From the NCBI RefSeq assembly GCF_016135805.1, contig NZ_JADWOX010000007.1, positions 124,001 to 188,000 of the forward strand: 64,000 nucleotides of DNA, in the 5' to 3' direction. The notes beneath the pieces are model-generated. The model saw only the letters and a program-made list of their open reading frames with translations. It did not search any database and was not told the DNA's origin. This stretch comes from Caulobacter hibisci. GTDB taxonomy: Bacteria > Pseudomonadota > Alphaproteobacteria > Caulobacterales > Caulobacteraceae. Positions 18,582 to 27,281 of this stretch are shown piece after piece; the first letter of the stretch is position 1, and each line of letters starts with the position of its first letter. Both the position numbers and the translations under genes were made by a program.

Positions 18582-19772
18582 ATGCCCCTCGACGCCGCTC
18601 GCACCATTCCCGCCTTCGACTGGAAGGACCCGCTCGCCCTCGACGCCCGCCTGACCGAGGACGAGCGCCTGATCCGCGACGCCGCCCGGGCCTACGCCCA
18701 GGAGCAACTGCTGCCGCGCGTGGTCAGCGCCTATGCCGACGGCCGTTTCGATCGCCAGATCATGACCGAGATGGGCGAGCTTGGCCTGCTCGGCTCGACC
18801 CTGCCGGAGGAATATGGCGGCGCCGGCGTCAGCCACGTGGCCTACGGCCTGGCCGCCGCCGAGATCGAGGCCGTCGACAGCGGCTATCGCTCGGCCATGA
18901 GCGTGCAGTCCTCGCTGGTCATGTACCCGATCTACGCCTTCGGTTCGGAAGAGCAGAAGCGCAAGTGGCTGCCGGGCATGGCCCGCGGCGAGCTGATCGG
19001 CTGTTTCGGTCTCACCGAGGCCGACGGCGGCTCCGACCCCGGCTCGATGCGCACCGTGGCCCGCAAGGTCGACGGCGGCTACGTGCTGAACGGCGCCAAG
19101 ATGTGGATCACCAACAGCCCGATCTCCGACGTCGCCCTGGTCTGGGCCAAGCTCGACGGCGAGATCCGCGGCTTCCTGGTCGAGCGCGGGACCGAGGGCT
19201 TCACCACCCCCAAGATCGACGACAAGCTGTCCTTGCGCGCCTCGATCACCGGCGAGATCGTCCTGCAGGACGTGCTGGTGCCGGCCGACGCCATGCTGCC
19301 GAACGTCAAGGGCCTGCGCGGTCCGTTCTCGTGCCTGAACAAGGCCCGCTACGGCATCGCCTGGGGCGCGATGGGCGCGGCGCGGTTCTGCCTGGAGACC
19401 AGCGCGGCCTATGTCGCCGACCGGGTCGTGTTCGGCCGCCCGCTGGCCGCCCGCCAGCTGATCCAGAAGAAGCTGGCCGACATGCAGACCGAGATCGCGC
19501 TGGGCTTCGAGGGCGCCCTGGCCCTGGGCCGCCGCCTCGACGCCGGCGACTGGGTTCCGGAGGCCATCAGCCTGCTGAAGCGCAACAACTGCGGCAAGGC
19601 CCTGATCATCGCCCGCGAGGCCCGCGACATCCACGGCGGGGCCGGCATCTCCGGCGCCAGCCATGTGATGCGCCACGCGGCCAACCTCGAGACGGTCAAC
19701 ACCTACGAAGGCGCGGCCGACGTCCACGCCCTGATCCTGGGCCGGGCGATCACCGGCCTGGCGGCCTTCTGA
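18582..19772 (+). CDS. acyl-CoA dehydrogenase, glutaryl-CoA dehydrogenase-like
   Basis: A 396-residue FAD enzyme. The segments [43 protein letters not shown] with the catalytic-base Glu, and [12 protein letters not shown] are the pattern of glutaryl-CoA dehydrogenases, which oxidise and decarboxylate glutaryl-CoA to crotonyl-CoA. GGAGGA precedes the ATG at 18582, deciding this start over a longer reading that enters the divergent region. It is transcribed away from the LeuC operon. Substrate could be glutaryl-CoA or a related dicarboxyl-CoA. Confidence 0.85.
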   Translation: MPLDAARTIPAFDWKDPLALDARLTEDERLIRDAARAYAQEQLLPRVVSAYADGRFDRQIMTEMGELGLLGSTLPEEYGGAGVSHVAYGLAAAEIEAVDSGYRSAMSVQSSLVMYPIYAFGSEEQKRKWLPGMARGELIGCFGLTEADGGSDPGSMRTVARKVDGGYVLNGAKMWITNSPISDVALVWAKLDGEIRGFLVERGTEGFTTPKIDDKLSLRASITGEIVLQDVLVPADAMLPNVKGLRGPFSCLNKARYGIAWGAMGAARFCLETSAAYVADRVVFGRPLAARQLIQKKLADMQTEIALGFEGALALGRRLDAGDWVPEAISLLKRNNCGKALIIAREARDIHGGAGISGASHVMRHAANLETVNTYEGAADVHALILGRAITGLAAF

Positions 19773-19783
19773 GGAGAGAGGCG

Positions 19784-20506
19784 ATGAAGCACCAGACCAT
19801 CCGCGGCAAGATCCTCTACACCTCGCGCAAGCCGGGCCGTGAAGGCCAGGAGCGGGGCCGCGAGTACTTCGCCATGACCCGCCACACCGACGGCAAGGTC
19901 ACTATCCGGGCCCAGTGCGAGATCGAGGAGCCGGATCCCACCGTCCTGCGCGACGCCGTCTACTCCCTCGACGAGCACAACCGGCCGATGGACTTCCACC
20001 TGCGCCTGACGGTCGGCGACAAGTTCATGGGCTCGGGCTGGTTCCGCTTCGGCGAGGACTTCATCGAGTGCGAAAGCTACGGCCCGTCGATCGGCCGCCT
20101 GTCGCAGCGCGTGCCGATGAACGGCCACTTCGACGGCTTCGGTACCCACCCGATCATCGGCGACGCCTACATGTGCAAGGTGATCGACGTCTCGAAAGGC
20201 CCGCACAAGCGCAAGCTTCGGGTTTTCCTGCCCTCGGTCGATCACCGCGGCGCCACCCCGCCGCAGATCGTCGAGAGCGGCATCACGCTTGAGTATGTCG
20301 GCGAGGAAGAGGCCACGACCCCGGCCGGCACCTTCGCCTGCCGCCACTTCCGTTTCCTCGGCGAGGACGGCGGCATGGTCAGCAAGGACGGCGAGCATCC
20401 GACCTACGACATGTGGGTCACGGCAGACGAGGACTCGCTCTTCGTGAAGGGCGGCGTCGGCGGGTATATGCAGACCTGGTACGAGTTGGTGGAGTTGCAG
20501 CGGTAG
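19784..20506 (+). CDS. conserved hypothetical protein, co-transcribed with acyl-CoA dehydrogenase
   Basis: A 240-residue protein with no signal peptide and no catalytic motif I recognise. It is rich in beta-type segments (for example ESGITLEYVGEEEATTPAG followed by FACRHFRF), reminiscent of DUF3108-like lipocalin-type folds, which I offer only as a resemblance. It begins at ATG 19784 behind GAGGAGAG, 11 bases after the dehydrogenase, so the two form a short operon. A hydrophobic-ligand or CoA-ester binding role is possible but unproven. Confidence 0.75.
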   Translation: MKHQTIRGKILYTSRKPGREGQERGREYFAMTRHTDGKVTIRAQCEIEEPDPTVLRDAVYSLDEHNRPMDFHLRLTVGDKFMGSGWFRFGEDFIECESYGPSIGRLSQRVPMNGHFDGFGTHPIIGDAYMCKVIDVSKGPHKRKLRVFLPSVDHRGATPPQIVESGITLEYVGEEEATTPAGTFACRHFRFLGEDGGMVSKDGEHPTYDMWVTADEDSLFVKGGVGGYMQTWYELVELQR

Positions 20507-20520
20507 CGCCAAACGCAAAT

Positions 20521-20740
20521 CCCTCTCTCTTAGAGAGAGGGAGGGGCCCGCCGCGAAGCGGTGGGAGGGTGAGAGGTTTCACCGCTGGCCGACTTCAACA
20601 GGCCGCGACATCGCCTTGAAGCGTCGAAGCTTTTGCCAACCAAACATGCGCGGAACGACCGCGCTCGATCCTGAGAGATTATAACCTCTCACCCTCCCAC
20701 GCCTTCGGCGCGGGCCCCTCCCTCTCTCGATGAGAGAGGG
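20521..20740. repeat. long inverted repeat of REP-like elements
   Basis: Two arms of about 57 bases (20521-20577 and 20683-20740) are imperfect inverted copies; each contains an internal CCCTCTCTCTTAGAGAGAGG-type hairpin and a GGGAGGGTGAGAGG segment. The roughly 105 bases between the arms carry nothing I can identify. The element fills the gap between two convergent genes. Confidence 0.72.
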
Positions 20741-20754
20741 ACGAAAGGCAGCTC

Positions 20755-21537
20755 TCACCGCCCCGGAAACACCGGCTTGCGCTTCGCCAGGAACGCCGTG
20801 CGTCCCTCGATGAAATCCGGCCCCGACACCGAGGCCACGAAGGCCGCTCGCGTCGCCGCGTCGTCCTCGACGGCGCCGGCCAGGATCGCCCGGATCGTCG
20901 CCTTGATCGCCCGCACCGAATGCTGCGAGGCCGCCGCGATCTCGGCCGCCTTGGCCGCCGCCGCGGCCGGAACATCCGTCTCCACCGCATCGATCAGGCC
21001 CAGCCGCAGCGCTTCCTCGGCCCGCAGCAGCCGTCCGGTGAACAGGATGTCCTTGGCCGCCGAGGCGCCGACAGCGTCCACGAGCCGCTTGGTGTCTTCC
21101 AGGCTGTAGGTCAAGCCGAGCTTGGCGGGCGTGATGGCCAGGCGGGCGTCCGAGGCGGCGATGCGCAGGTCGCAGGCCAGGGCGACGGCCAGGCCGCCGC
21201 CGACGCAGGCGCCTTCGATGGCGGCCAGCACCGGCTTCTCCAGCCCGGCGATCGCCCCGATCCCGGCCGCGATGGCGGCGTTGTAGTCGGCCGCGCTTTC
21301 CGGCGTCGCATAGACCGCCTCGAACTCGCCGATGTCGGCGCCGGCGGCGAAGTGGCCGCCGCGGCCGGTGACGATCAACACCTTGGCGTCCGAGGCGGCG
21401 AAGGCCGCGCAGGCGTCGGGCAGGGCGCGCCACATGGCCAGGGCGATGGCGTTGCGCTTGGCCGGCCGATCGAAAGCCAGAGTCGCGACGTCGCCGTCAA
21501 TGGTCAGGGTCAGCGCGCCGTCGGCGAAAGCGGTCAT
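20755..21537 (-). CDS. enoyl-CoA hydratase/isomerase family protein
   Basis: A 260-residue crotonase-fold protein that hydrates or isomerises unsaturated acyl-CoA esters. The oxyanion-hole region GGHFAAGADIGEFE (near 59-72) and GACVGGGLAVALACDLRIA (near 109-127) are intact. The second catalytic position lies in the AKLGLTYSLEDTKRL segment, which departs from the usual glutamate pattern, so activity could be isomerase rather than hydratase. It overlaps the amidase start by four bases (ATGA) and ends a leftward operon beginning at 25639. Confidence 0.85.
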   Translation of the reverse strand: MTAFADGALTLTIDGDVATLAFDRPAKRNAIALAMWRALPDACAAFAASDAKVLIVTGRGGHFAAGADIGEFEAVYATPESAADYNAAIAAGIGAIAGLEKPVLAAIEGACVGGGLAVALACDLRIAASDARLAITPAKLGLTYSLEDTKRLVDAVGASAAKDILFTGRLLRAEEALRLGLIDAVETDVPAAAAAKAAEIAAASQHSVRAIKATIRAILAGAVEDDAATRAAFVASVSGPDFIEGRTAFLAKRKPVFPGR

Positions 21538-22865
21538 CGGAAGGCCTCCGGAACGGTCGCGGGCGGCAGGGCTTCGGCCAGGCGCGCGGCCAGGGCCTGG
21601 GCGGCGCCGTCGGTCCAGGCGATCACCTGCAGCGACAGCGGCAGGCCGTCGGCGTCGCCCGCCGGCAGGGCGAAGGCCGGGGCGGCCAGCACATTGCCCA
21701 GGGCCGTCAGGTCGGCCTGGTTGGCGGGCACGGGGCCGTCGAAGGCGAAGGCGTGCTGCGGCGTGGTCGGCGTCAGAAGTCCGGCGTAAGGCGCTGTTAC
21801 AGCACGAATTGTCCGCCAGGTCTCGGCCAGCAGGCGATAGGCCTCGGCCAGCTTGGCCGGCGTCTGCCGGGCGCCCCAGGCCAGCAGCGACCGAAGCTCC
21901 GGCGTGAAGCCTTCCGGGTCCAGGGCCAGGGCGCGGCGATGCTCGACTCCGCCCTCGACCTCGCTGATCAGCAGACCGGCGCGGCGCAGGGCGCCCAGGT
22001 CCAGGTCATCGATCCTCAGCTTCTCGATCCGCCAGCCGGCGGCCGTCAGGGCGTCCAGCGTGCGGGCGAAGTTGTCGGCCACCGCCGGCTCCAGCTTCAC
22101 CAGCCCGTCCAGGTCAAGCACCGCCAGCGGCCGGCCGTCCAGCGTCGCCGGCGCATCGACGCCGCAGGCCTGGGCGACCAGGGCCGCGTCGGTCGCCGAG
22201 CGGGCGTGGACGCCCACGTGGTCCAGCGTCCAGGACAGCGCCGTGACCCCGTCGGTGGCGATGGCGCCCAGGGCCGGCTTGTAGCCGACCACGCCGCAAT
22301 AGGACGACGGCAGCCGCACGCTGCCCATGGTGTCGGTGCCCAGGGCCGCCGCACACAGCCCCGCCGCGACGGCCGCCGCCGAGCCGCCCGACGAGCCGCC
22401 GGGGGTGAAGCCTGCGCGGTGCGGGTTCTCGCACCGCCCCAGGAAAACGTTGTCGTTGGTCGCGCCCAGCGCGGCCTCGTGCATGTTCAGCGTGCCGAGG
22501 ATCACCGCCCCGGCCGCCCGAAGCTGGGCCACGCAGGCCGCATCGGCCGGCGCGACGTTGCGGGCATAGGCCTTGATCCCGGCGCTGTGGACCAGGCCCT
22601 CGACGGCGATATTGGCCTTCACGGCGATCGGTGCGCCGTCGATCGGCGACAGCGGCGTTCCCGCCGCCCAACGCAGGGCGCTGGCCCGGGCCTCGGCGCG
22701 CGCGCCGGCCGCGTCGAGCTCGACCACGGCCTTGATCGCCGGGTTCAGCCGCTCGATGCGGTCGAGATAGGCCTCGGTCACGTCCACGGGACTGACGCCC
22801 GCCGCGTAGAGCGCCGGCAGGCCGGCGACGCCGGCCGCGATTATGGGATCGGAAAAGCCCGCCAC
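21534..22865 (-). CDS. amidase signature family protein
   Basis: A 443-residue serine hydrolase of the amidase signature family, cleaving carboxamides to acid plus ammonia. The Ser-cisSer-Lys triad is visible: Lys in PIAVKANIAVEG, cis-Ser in GGSSGGSAAAVAAGL, and nucleophilic Ser in TDTMGSVRLPSSYCG. GTG start one base after the ligase stop. Lying between a CoA ligase and an enoyl-CoA hydratase, it may act on an amide intermediate of the same pathway, for example a half-amide released by the PuuE-type hydrolases. Confidence 0.87.
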   Translation of the reverse strand: MAGFSDPIIAAGVAGLPALYAAGVSPVDVTEAYLDRIERLNPAIKAVVELDAAGARAEARASALRWAAGTPLSPIDGAPIAVKANIAVEGLVHSAGIKAYARNVAPADAACVAQLRAAGAVILGTLNMHEAALGATNDNVFLGRCENPHRAGFTPGGSSGGSAAAVAAGLCAAALGTDTMGSVRLPSSYCGVVGYKPALGAIATDGVTALSWTLDHVGVHARSATDAALVAQACGVDAPATLDGRPLAVLDLDGLVKLEPAVADNFARTLDALTAAGWRIEKLRIDDLDLGALRRAGLLISEVEGGVEHRRALALDPEGFTPELRSLLAWGARQTPAKLAEAYRLLAETWRTIRAVTAPYAGLLTPTTPQHAFAFDGPVPANQADLTALGNVLAAPAFALPAGDADGLPLSLQVIAWTDGAAQALAARLAEALPPATVPEAFR

Positions 22866-22866
22866 C

Positions 22867-24264
22867 TCAGTAGCGCTCGTCGATCAGGCGGATCGGCTTC
22901 TGGCGCACGTCGATCTGGGTCAGGCCGGCCGTCGCGCCCTTGGGGGCCAGTTCGACCTCGACCTCGATGCCGATCTTGCGCTTGAGGATCTCGCCGTAGA
23001 AGCTTGCGATATCACGCCATTCGGCCGTATCGGCCGTGGTCTCGGCGGTCACCGCGAAGCTGTCGCGGCCGGTCGCGTCGCGCCGCGCGCGGCAGATGAA
23101 TTCGCCCGCGAAGGCCGGCGCATGCTCCAGCATCGCCCCCACGCCCTGCGGGAAGATGTTGATCCCGCGGATCTTGACCATGTTGTCCGAGCGCCCGAGG
23201 AAGCCCTCGATGCGCTGGAACACCACGTCGATCGACGAGGGCTTCGGGATCGCCCGGGTCACGTCGTGGGTGTTGAAGCGGATCAGCGGATAGAGGTCGT
23301 CCTTGAAGAGGCAGGTGACGATCATGTCGCCCAGCTCGCCCGGGGCCACGGCCGCGCCGGTGTCGATGTCGCAGATCTCGAGGTAGTGGGCGTCCTCGTG
23401 CACGTAGAGGCCGTCACGGTCGGGGCCTTCGCCGGCGATCAGGCCGGTGTCGCCGACGCCGTACCAGTCGAAGCACTTGGCGCCGCCCCAGGCCTTCTCC
23501 ATCGCCGCCCGGTCCTCGCGGCCCAGGTGCGCTGAGATCAGGCGCACGGGAATGTCGCGGCCAGGCTCGACGCCCATCTCCAGCGCCGTATCGGCCAGCT
23601 TCTTCAGATAGTCGCCAAAGCCTACCAGCACGGTGGCCCCGAAGCGCTTCATCACCTCGACCTGCTGGGCCGAACGGGTCTCGACCCCGGTGCCGGCCGA
23701 CAGGAAGGTCGCGCTGGTCCAGCGGGTGACGGCCTCGCGCACATAGTGGCCGCCGTTGATCATGCCGTGGCCGTAGACCGAGTGGATCACGTCGTCGGGC
23801 CGCAGGCCCTGGAACTGGTAGTTGCGGGCCAGCAGCAGGTTCTGCACCTCGCGGCTCTTGGGGCCGAACAGCAGCACCTGCGGCGAGCCTGTGGTGCCGG
23901 AGGTCGTGTGCAGCATCACCGGCGGCCGCTGGCCTTCGGGATAGCCCTCGAAGCCGGCGAAGTCGCCGAACGGCGGCTGGCGTTCCAGCGAGGCCATGAT
24001 GTCGGACTTGTCGAAGCTGGGCAGGCCCGGCAGGTCGTCCAGCGAGCGGATGTCGCCGGGCTGAATGCCGGCGTCGCCCCACAGGCGCTGGTAGAAGGGC
24101 GTCTTCCAGGCGCGATCGACGCAGCGCAGGAACAGGCGGTTCTGGTGCGCCCGGAGGGCGTCGCGACTGGTCTGGGTGGCGAAGCGCGTGAAGTCGTCGC
24201 CGATCGGGTGGTCGGCGACGAGGGCGGGATAGTCGAGCGACTGCCAGTAGGTCTGGTGGGACAT
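22867..24264 (-). CDS. phenylacetate-CoA ligase-like AMP-forming enzyme
   Basis: A 465-residue member of the PaaK branch of adenylate-forming enzymes, activating a carboxylic acid to its CoA ester with ATP. The P-loop-like HTTSGTTGSPQ, DWYGVGDTGL (A5 region), PLIRFNTHD and GRSDNMVKIRGINIFP (A8 hinge) are in order. PaaK itself normally prefers aryl acids; the acid used here is unknown. Second gene of the leftward MmgE-ligase-amidase-hydratase operon. Confidence 0.85.
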   Translation of the reverse strand: MSHQTYWQSLDYPALVADHPIGDDFTRFATQTSRDALRAHQNRLFLRCVDRAWKTPFYQRLWGDAGIQPGDIRSLDDLPGLPSFDKSDIMASLERQPPFGDFAGFEGYPEGQRPPVMLHTTSGTTGSPQVLLFGPKSREVQNLLLARNYQFQGLRPDDVIHSVYGHGMINGGHYVREAVTRWTSATFLSAGTGVETRSAQQVEVMKRFGATVLVGFGDYLKKLADTALEMGVEPGRDIPVRLISAHLGREDRAAMEKAWGGAKCFDWYGVGDTGLIAGEGPDRDGLYVHEDAHYLEICDIDTGAAVAPGELGDMIVTCLFKDDLYPLIRFNTHDVTRAIPKPSSIDVVFQRIEGFLGRSDNMVKIRGINIFPQGVGAMLEHAPAFAGEFICRARRDATGRDSFAVTAETTADTAEWRDIASFYGEILKRKIGIEVEVELAPKGATAGLTQIDVRQKPIRLIDERY

Positions 24265-24280
24265 GAGTACCTTGGGGATC

Positions 24281-25639
24281 TCAGCCGCCGCTGGCGAGGA
24301 GGAAGGCCTCGCGGGCGTCGGCCAGGGTGTCGAAGCGGTCGAAAAGGTCGGTCAGCGGGGCGTGAACGGCCTCCATGCCGACGAAGGCCAGGCACGAGCG
24401 GGCCTTTTCCAGGTGCTCGTCGCGGCTCATCGGAAAGTCGGGCGAACCCAGCTGGGCGGTGACGTCGAGCACGATCTCGCGGCCGTCCTTCAGCTTGGCG
24501 ATGGCGCGGGCCGGCACGAAGGCGGCGGGATCGGGATTGCCGTCGCTCTCGACGACGATCCGCGCGGCCAGGGCCAGGACGTCGGGCTCGTTGAGGCGCG
24601 CAGGTGTGTAGTCGTCCAGGCCCACGCGGCCGCGGGTCAGCATGACGGCGGCCAGATAGGGCAGGCACAGGCGGGCATAGGCCGTGTCCATCTCCGGCTT
24701 GGCGACGCGGCCCACCAGGTGGCGGATCAGCGGCGGGGCCGAATAGGTCAGGCTGTCGAGGTCGCTTGGCCCGACGCCGTGCTCGGTCGCCAGCCTGCGC
24801 ACGGCCACCAGCCCGCCATGGCAGGCGCGGCCGGTGGGGAAGGGCTTGCAGGAGACCTCGGCGATGCGGCGGCGGCTTGGCAGATCGGCCAGCACGGGGC
24901 CCAGGTCGAAGCCGGCCTCGAACAGCGGCAGGTAGCCGAACGGACCCTCCAGCCAGTCGCGCGGACCGGGCAGGCCTGCCTCCGCCACATCGATCGCCTG
25001 CAGGGCCGAGCGGGCGGCGGCGGCGATCTGGACGGGCAGGGCGGGCTTGCCCTCGGTATGGGCCTGCATGGTGCCGCTGCTGAAGGCCAAGGCATAGCCC
25101 ATGGCGTCCATCGCCGTCTCGCGCGGCAGGCGCTTCAGCCGCGCCAGGGCCGCCGTCGCCCCGAATACTCCCGCCGTCGCCGGCCGGAAGAAACGCAGGG
25201 CGGTCGTTGCAGCGACCCCCAGGGCGATGGCGACGTCGACGCCGGCGACCATGGCCGCCAGCACCTCCTCGCCGCTGTAGGGACCGGAGCGGTCGAGTTC
25301 TGCGATCAGGGCCGGCACGATGGTCGGCAGAGGGTGCAGCACGGCCCTTTCGTGGACGGAGTCGTATTCCTGGCCGTGCAGCTGGAAGGCGTTGACGAAG
25401 GCGGCCTGGGCCGGCGGCAGGCGCACGCCCGGCCGTCCGAGCACCAGGCCTTCGCCGTCTCCGCCCCAGCCGCGCGCGGCCGCCAGTATGGCGTCGGAAT
25501 AGGCAGCGCCCGCGCCGGCCGCGCAGACGGCCACGGCGTCATGCAGCAGGCGGCGGGCGTCGGCCTGGACGGCGTCCGGCAGGGCGTCCCAGCGCAGCGA
25601 CAGGGCGTGATCGACGAGGGCTTCGGCGGCGGCGGTCAT
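24281..25639 (-). CDS. MmgE/PrpD family protein
   Basis: A 452-residue member of the MmgE/PrpD family, which includes 2-methylcitrate dehydratase, iminodisuccinate epimerase and cis-aconitate decarboxylase. Typical segments are the N-terminal helical LLHDAVAVCAAGA, GQEYDSVHERAVLHPLPTIVP-type core (HERAVLHPLPTIVPAL) and VSCKPFPTGRACHGGLVA. The His of HERAVLHP replaces the more usual DDTH, so the reaction is uncertain. First gene of the leftward operon; promoter must lie in 25640-25826. Confidence 0.8.
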   Translation of the reverse strand: MTAAAEALVDHALSLRWDALPDAVQADARRLLHDAVAVCAAGAGAAYSDAILAAARGWGGDGEGLVLGRPGVRLPPAQAAFVNAFQLHGQEYDSVHERAVLHPLPTIVPALIAELDRSGPYSGEEVLAAMVAGVDVAIALGVAATTALRFFRPATAGVFGATAALARLKRLPRETAMDAMGYALAFSSGTMQAHTEGKPALPVQIAAAARSALQAIDVAEAGLPGPRDWLEGPFGYLPLFEAGFDLGPVLADLPSRRRIAEVSCKPFPTGRACHGGLVAVRRLATEHGVGPSDLDSLTYSAPPLIRHLVGRVAKPEMDTAYARLCLPYLAAVMLTRGRVGLDDYTPARLNEPDVLALAARIVVESDGNPDPAAFVPARAIAKLKDGREIVLDVTAQLGSPDFPMSRDEHLEKARSCLAFVGMEAVHAPLTDLFDRFDTLADAREAFLLASGG

Positions 25640-25826
25640 GGGGTGACGCTAGCAGCGGCGCCGGCTGGTCTTCGGCGCGGCGTCGCGGTTTGCGCGCACA
25701 GCGGACAACGGCGCGGCTGTCCGCCAGTCGGCCAAACGCGAAAACGCTCTCGCGCCTTCGCAGGACCGGTCCAGCCTTCCTTGTGCGGACTGTCGGGGGA
25801 CGGTTCGCGAATACAGGAGGGCCGTC

Positions 25827-25928
25827 ATGCTGATGCGAGTTCTGTTGTTGCTGACCAGCGCGTTCCTGCTGATGGAAGCCGGACCGATGCTGCTCGACCA
25901 GATGGAACGCGAGCGGACGGGCTCCTGA
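25827..25928 (+). CDS. 33-residue hydrophobic small protein
   Basis: ATG at 25827 is preceded by a perfect AGGAGG (25815-25820) with six-base spacing, followed by an open frame to TGA at 25926. The product is basic at residue 4, then a hydrophobic stretch VLLLLTSAFLLM (5-16) and an acidic/basic tail ending RERTGS: a single-pass membrane miniprotein or a signal-like leader. A terminator-like hairpin follows 20 bases later. It is divergent from the MmgE/PrpD gene. Function unknown; I rely on the ribosome binding site, composition and terminator. Confidence 0.6.
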   Translation: MLMRVLLLLTSAFLLMEAGPMLLDQMERERTGS

Positions 25929-25947
25929 CGTCTTCCTTCAACTTGTT

Positions 25948-25977
25948 CGTCATCCCGGTGCTCTGGCCGGGATGACG
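25948..25977 (+). terminator. rho-independent-like terminator after the small protein
   Basis: An 11-bp perfect stem CGTCATCCCGG/CCGGGATGACG with an 8-base loop is followed by AGCTTTT. It could end transcription of the 33-residue gene. The GTCATCCCGG core is also a dispersed intergenic motif in this window. Confidence 0.6.
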
Positions 25978-26033
25978 AGCTTTTGAGCTGGCTTCCGATA
26001 GCCGTCCCACTTGCCATCCCTCAATCCGAATTT

Positions 26034-26125
26034 CCCCGCGAAGGCGGGGATCCAAGTGGACTTTCAGGATTGGGCGCGGCCGTGGGTGATCTGCCGACTC
26101 GGCTTGGATCCCCGCCTTCGCGGGG
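26034..26125. repeat. 23-bp perfect inverted repeat
   Basis: Arms at 26034-26056 and 26103-26125 are perfect 23-base inverted copies, each itself a hairpin (CCCCGC GAAG GCGGGG). This is a widely dispersed alphaproteobacterial intergenic palindrome pair; it fills the gap before the stop of the CoA-transferase gene. Confidence 0.78.
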
Positions 26126-26171
26126 ATGCTCGGTGAAAAGGTAGCCGAGGGTTTCCGAATTCCGCTTCGGC

Positions 26172-27281
26172 TTATCGCGCCCGCCACCCGGCAGGACCGG
26201 CGCCCAGCGCGGGCGGGACCGAATCGATTACCGCCGGTTCATTGCTGAACAGGATCGGCGTGCCGACGATCTCGTTGCCGTCGGCGTCGCGCGACAGCAT
26301 GCCCCGCGCTTCCAGGGCCGGATCCTCGAACGTCTCCTTCAAGGTGCGCACCGGCGCGAAACAGACGTCGCGGCCGTCGAACCAGGCTTCCCATTCGGCC
26401 CGGGTCTTGGTGATGAAGGCCTCGCGCAGGCAGGCCCGCAGCGGCTCCTGGCCGGGTCCTGGCTGCAGCTCGGCATAGGGCAGCAGGTCCAGGCGCTCCA
26501 GGCCCGCCAGCAGGTTGCGGGCGAACTTCACCTCCGAGCCGCCCAGGCAGATCCACTGGCCGTCGGCGCATTCGTAGAGGCCGTACATGGCGTTTCCGCC
26601 CCAGGAGCGTTCGTCCTTGGGGACGTGAGCCTCGCCGGTCGCGAAGATCTTGCCGGTGACGTTGGGCGTCCAGGCCAGCACGCTGTCGAACATGGCCACA
26701 TCCAGATAGTCGCCCAGGCCCGTCTTCTCCCGCCGCAGCAGGGCCATCAGCACGCCCGACAGGGCGGTCAGGCTGGCCAGGGCGTCGGCGGCGGGCATGT
26801 TGGGCGGGGTCGGCTTGCCGTCGAAGCCTTCGCTTAACGACACCATGCCGGCCAGGGCTTGCACCGCGATGTCGTGGGCCGGCTTGTCGCGATAGGGACC
26901 CGTTTGCCCGAAAGCCGAGATGGCCACATAGACGATGCCCGGATTGCGCGCCTTCACGGCCTCGTAGTCGAAGCCCAGCCGCTGGATCACGCCGGGCCGG
27001 AAGGCCTCGACCACCACGTCGGCCTCGGCGGCCAGGTCGAGCAGCAGGGCGCGGCCCTCGGCGGACTTCAAGTCGACCTGCAGGCTGCGCTTGCCGCGGC
27101 TGGTGTTGCGGAACCAGACGCTCGTCCCGTTCTTGCGATAGCCGATCTCGCGGGCCGGATCGCCTTCGCCGGGCGGCTCGATCTTCAGCACATCTGCGCC
27201 GTGGTCGGCCATCATCAGGGTTAGCATCGGCCCCGGCAGAAAGAACGACAGGTCGAGAACGCGGACGCCTTCCAGCTTCAC
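26172..27281 (-). CDS. CaiB/BaiF family (class III) CoA-transferase 1
   Basis: A 369-residue class III CoA-transferase, moving CoA from a donor such as succinyl-CoA to an organic acid. It shows MKLEGVRVLDLSFFLPGPM, IKLEP-type DVLKIEPPGEGDPAR, and PPNMPAADALASLTAL, which holds the catalytic Asp near residue 167. GTG start at 27281 overlaps the stop of the next upstream transferase gene (GTGA). Tandem transferases may form one two-protein enzyme or treat two acids. Confidence 0.87.
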   Translation of the reverse strand: MKLEGVRVLDLSFFLPGPMLTLMMADHGADVLKIEPPGEGDPAREIGYRKNGTSVWFRNTSRGKRSLQVDLKSAEGRALLLDLAAEADVVVEAFRPGVIQRLGFDYEAVKARNPGIVYVAISAFGQTGPYRDKPAHDIAVQALAGMVSLSEGFDGKPTPPNMPAADALASLTALSGVLMALLRREKTGLGDYLDVAMFDSVLAWTPNVTGKIFATGEAHVPKDERSWGGNAMYGLYECADGQWICLGGSEVKFARNLLAGLERLDLLPYAELQPGPGQEPLRACLREAFITKTRAEWEAWFDGRDVCFAPVRTLKETFEDPALEARGMLSRDADGNEIVGTPILFSNEPAVIDSVPPALGAGPAGWRAR

